Below are positions 5,467 to 6,339 of a stretch of DNA of 6,339 bases, piece by piece (the stretch's first letter is position 1; every line of letters begins with the position of its first letter). This DNA is from Clostridia bacterium DTU080 (GTDB taxonomy: Bacteria; Bacillota; Limnochordia; DTU080), in contig LFTP01000128.1 in assembly GCA_001513395.1 (NCBI GenBank), positions 1,885-8,223 of the forward strand, in the 5' to 3' direction. A program made the translations under genes and the position numbers. The notes under the pieces were generated by a model. The model was not told the origin of the DNA. It saw only the letters and a program-made list of their open reading frames with translations, and made no database searches.

Positions 5467-5664
5467 TTAGCTGCGATCTCTGGAGAAAAAGGCGACCGCA
5501 AAGGCGAAGACAACGACCGGAATGAGAGCGGCTCCGAGTGCCACTGTGATGAATATGAGGCCAGAGTGCCAGTTCAGCGCTTCCAGCGTCGTCAGCAGGC
5601 GATCCTGAACGAATACGCTGAGAGCCACAACAAGAGCGAAGATCAATAAGACAATGCTTTCCAT
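5467..5664 (-). CDS. Small two-helix membrane protein of unknown function
   Basis: 65 residues from ATG 5664; not recognised as a known family. Two hydrophobic segments are plain: residues 4-19 (IVLLIFALVVALSVFV) and about 36-60 (LIFITVALGAALIPVVVFAF and onward), joined by a polar segment with QDR and an NWH turn. It ends in a charged SRDRS tail. This is a typical hairpin membrane protein. An SD-like AAAGGTGG lies about 12 nt before the ATG, a little far. An in-frame TTG at 5703 would add 13 residues but has no SD. The gene follows the solute-binding protein gene after 143 nt and precedes a clear terminator, so it is probably the last gene of that operon. A role as an accessory to transport is guesswork. 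Confidence 0.55.
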   Translation of the reverse strand: MESIVLLIFALVVALSVFVQDRLLTTLEALNWHSGLIFITVALGAALIPVVVFAFAVAFFSRDRS

Positions 5665-5703
5665 ATAGGTCAAAGCCCACCTTTCGGGAATTCTGTCCAA
5701 CAA

Positions 5704-5752
5704 CTCTTGCTTCGCACAAGAGCATTCGGCTTTTGGGTTCTTGGTCTTGTGC
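5704..5752 (-). repeat. Overlapping, mutually exclusive hairpins between two minus-strand genes
   Basis: GCACAAGA (5714-5721) pairs perfectly with TCTTGTGC (5745-5752), loop 23 nt. The same CAAGAG segment (5717-5722) can instead pair with CTCTTG (5704-5709) across a 7-nt loop. Both cannot form at once. The element sits in the spacer between the solute-binding protein gene and the small membrane protein gene. No T-run follows on the minus strand, so processing, mRNA stability or translation control is likelier than attenuation. Confidence 0.4.
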
Positions 5753-5807
5753 TACTATTCTACTTCAGCAGGCCATATCCCCTTCTTATTTCCGATATTA
5801 CCTTGGA

Positions 5808-6339
5808 TCATCTGTTGTGCTCAAGTTCAGCCCACAGATCATCCAGAGCCATCTGATACTCTCCGTTTATCTGATACATTACCGCAGCCGGATCAAGCTG
5901 TCCTGTGAGGCCTTGTAAGATCAGATCCCGATTGCGATTCCAAATGGTGGGATAGGTCTCGATCGTGAATCCGTACTTGATAGCCTCGTACCAGTCAGCC
6001 AGGTACGGCGCCGATCTGCGGAGTCTTGTACCCACGTCGTTGCGGCTGGGCAATGTTCCGGTGGCAACGTGGTACATGACCGTGATGTCCGGACTCATCA
6101 GCCACTCGATGAACTCCCAGGCCAGACGGGGATCACGGGTATAGGCGGGGATCCCGATGGCTTTGTAGCTCAGCCAGGACGCCGGAGCGGCGCTTCTGAC
6201 GCGTCGGGGCAGGAAGAAGCCCAATTCACTTTGCCAGCGCGGATTTTTCTCTTGCGTCAAGATGGCCAGCTGCGGGCCACCGTAGGCCATGGCCGTCATG
6301 CCGTCGGCAAAGCGGGAAGGATTTCCCCGACTCGGTTGT
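5808..6339 (-). CDS. C-terminal part of a family 1 ABC sugar solute-binding protein
   Basis: 176 residues are visible; the frame is open to the right edge, so the N-terminus with the expected lipoprotein signal is missing. These proteins capture sugars outside the membrane and deliver them to an ABC permease. Family features seen: FADGMTAMAYGGPQ near the left of the visible part, matching the usual F-x-x-G-x-x-A-M-x-x-G-G segment; a hinge-like AIGIPAYTRDPRLAWEFIEWLMSP stretch (interrupted by no gap) typical of the region where the C-terminal helices begin; then ATGTLPSRNDV, equivalent to the common G-x-x-P-x-R-x-x-V segment. It ends with QINGEYQMALDDLW, the usual last helix. Permease genes are not in the window and probably lie beyond the right edge. 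The exact sugar cannot be told. Confidence 0.9.
   Translation of the reverse strand, partial: QPSRGNPSRFADGMTAMAYGGPQLAILTQEKNPRWQSELGFFLPRRVRSAAPASWLSYKAIGIPAYTRDPRLAWEFIEWLMSPDITVMYHVATGTLPSRNDVGTRLRRSAPYLADWYEAIKYGFTIETYPTIWNRNRDLILQGLTGQLDPAAVMYQINGEYQMALDDLWAELEHNR

Noticed and set aside
5316..5513. Minus-strand Cys-rich ORF (contains CSCADC and ECLC) overlapping the end of the membrane protein gene
   Set aside because: It would start at TTG without an SD, overlaps the membrane protein gene in another frame, and reads through the intrinsic terminator and its T-tract. The high C at third positions made it tempting, but a gene ending beyond its own terminator is unlikely.

Overview
The window looks like a bacterial chromosome segment of moderate to high GC with strong Shine-Dalgarno sites (GGAGG and GAGGTGA types), one TTG start and short gene-to-gene spacing inside operons. 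The content is sugar and uronate-type carbohydrate catabolism: two Gfo/Idh/MocA oxidoreductases, an extended SDR, a DapA/NanA-type aldolase-like protein and a family 1 ABC solute-binding protein. This mix is common in carbohydrate-degrading Bacillota (for example Limnochordia or Paenibacillus relatives), Armatimonadota and similar free-living heterotrophs. The taxonomic guess is an inference from gene content and SD strength only.

Layout from left to right. Bases 1-422 (minus) are the N-terminal part of a lipoprotein that runs off the left edge through a perfect 18-bp tandem repeat encoding PQEPEE. Bases 423-698 hold a candidate -10 element for the lipoprotein and a hairpin that probably ends the next gene. 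Bases 699-1622 (minus) encode a short Gfo/Idh/MocA-like oxidoreductase with an N-terminal DTSH motif in place of the glycine-rich loop. A 158-bp divergent intergenic region (1623-1780) with TAGCGA repeats and an inverted repeat separates it from a canonical Gfo/Idh/MocA gene (1781-2809, plus). Then comes an unusual 374-bp gap (2810-3183) without a convincing gene but rich in hairpins, ending in a possible pseudoknot or two-state hairpin just before the SD of an SDR gene (3184-4200, plus). That gene is followed after 2 nt by a DapA-like gene with a TTG start (4203-5261, plus). A convergent region (5262-5466) carries four hairpins, one of them a clear minus-strand intrinsic terminator. The right end (minus) holds a 65-residue two-helix membrane protein (5467-5664) and the C-terminal part of a sugar ABC transporter solute-binding protein (5808 to the right edge).

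How the genes may work together: the solute-binding protein would capture an oligosaccharide or sugar derivative outside the cell. The two oxidoreductases, the SDR and the Schiff-base aldolase-like enzyme could oxidise, epimerise and cleave it in the cytoplasm. The substrate is not visible from the sequence. Points worth a second look are the structured leader before the SDR, the SDR's loss of the YxxxK lysine (a Cys sits there), the altered pocket of the DapA-like protein, and the divergent operator-like repeats.
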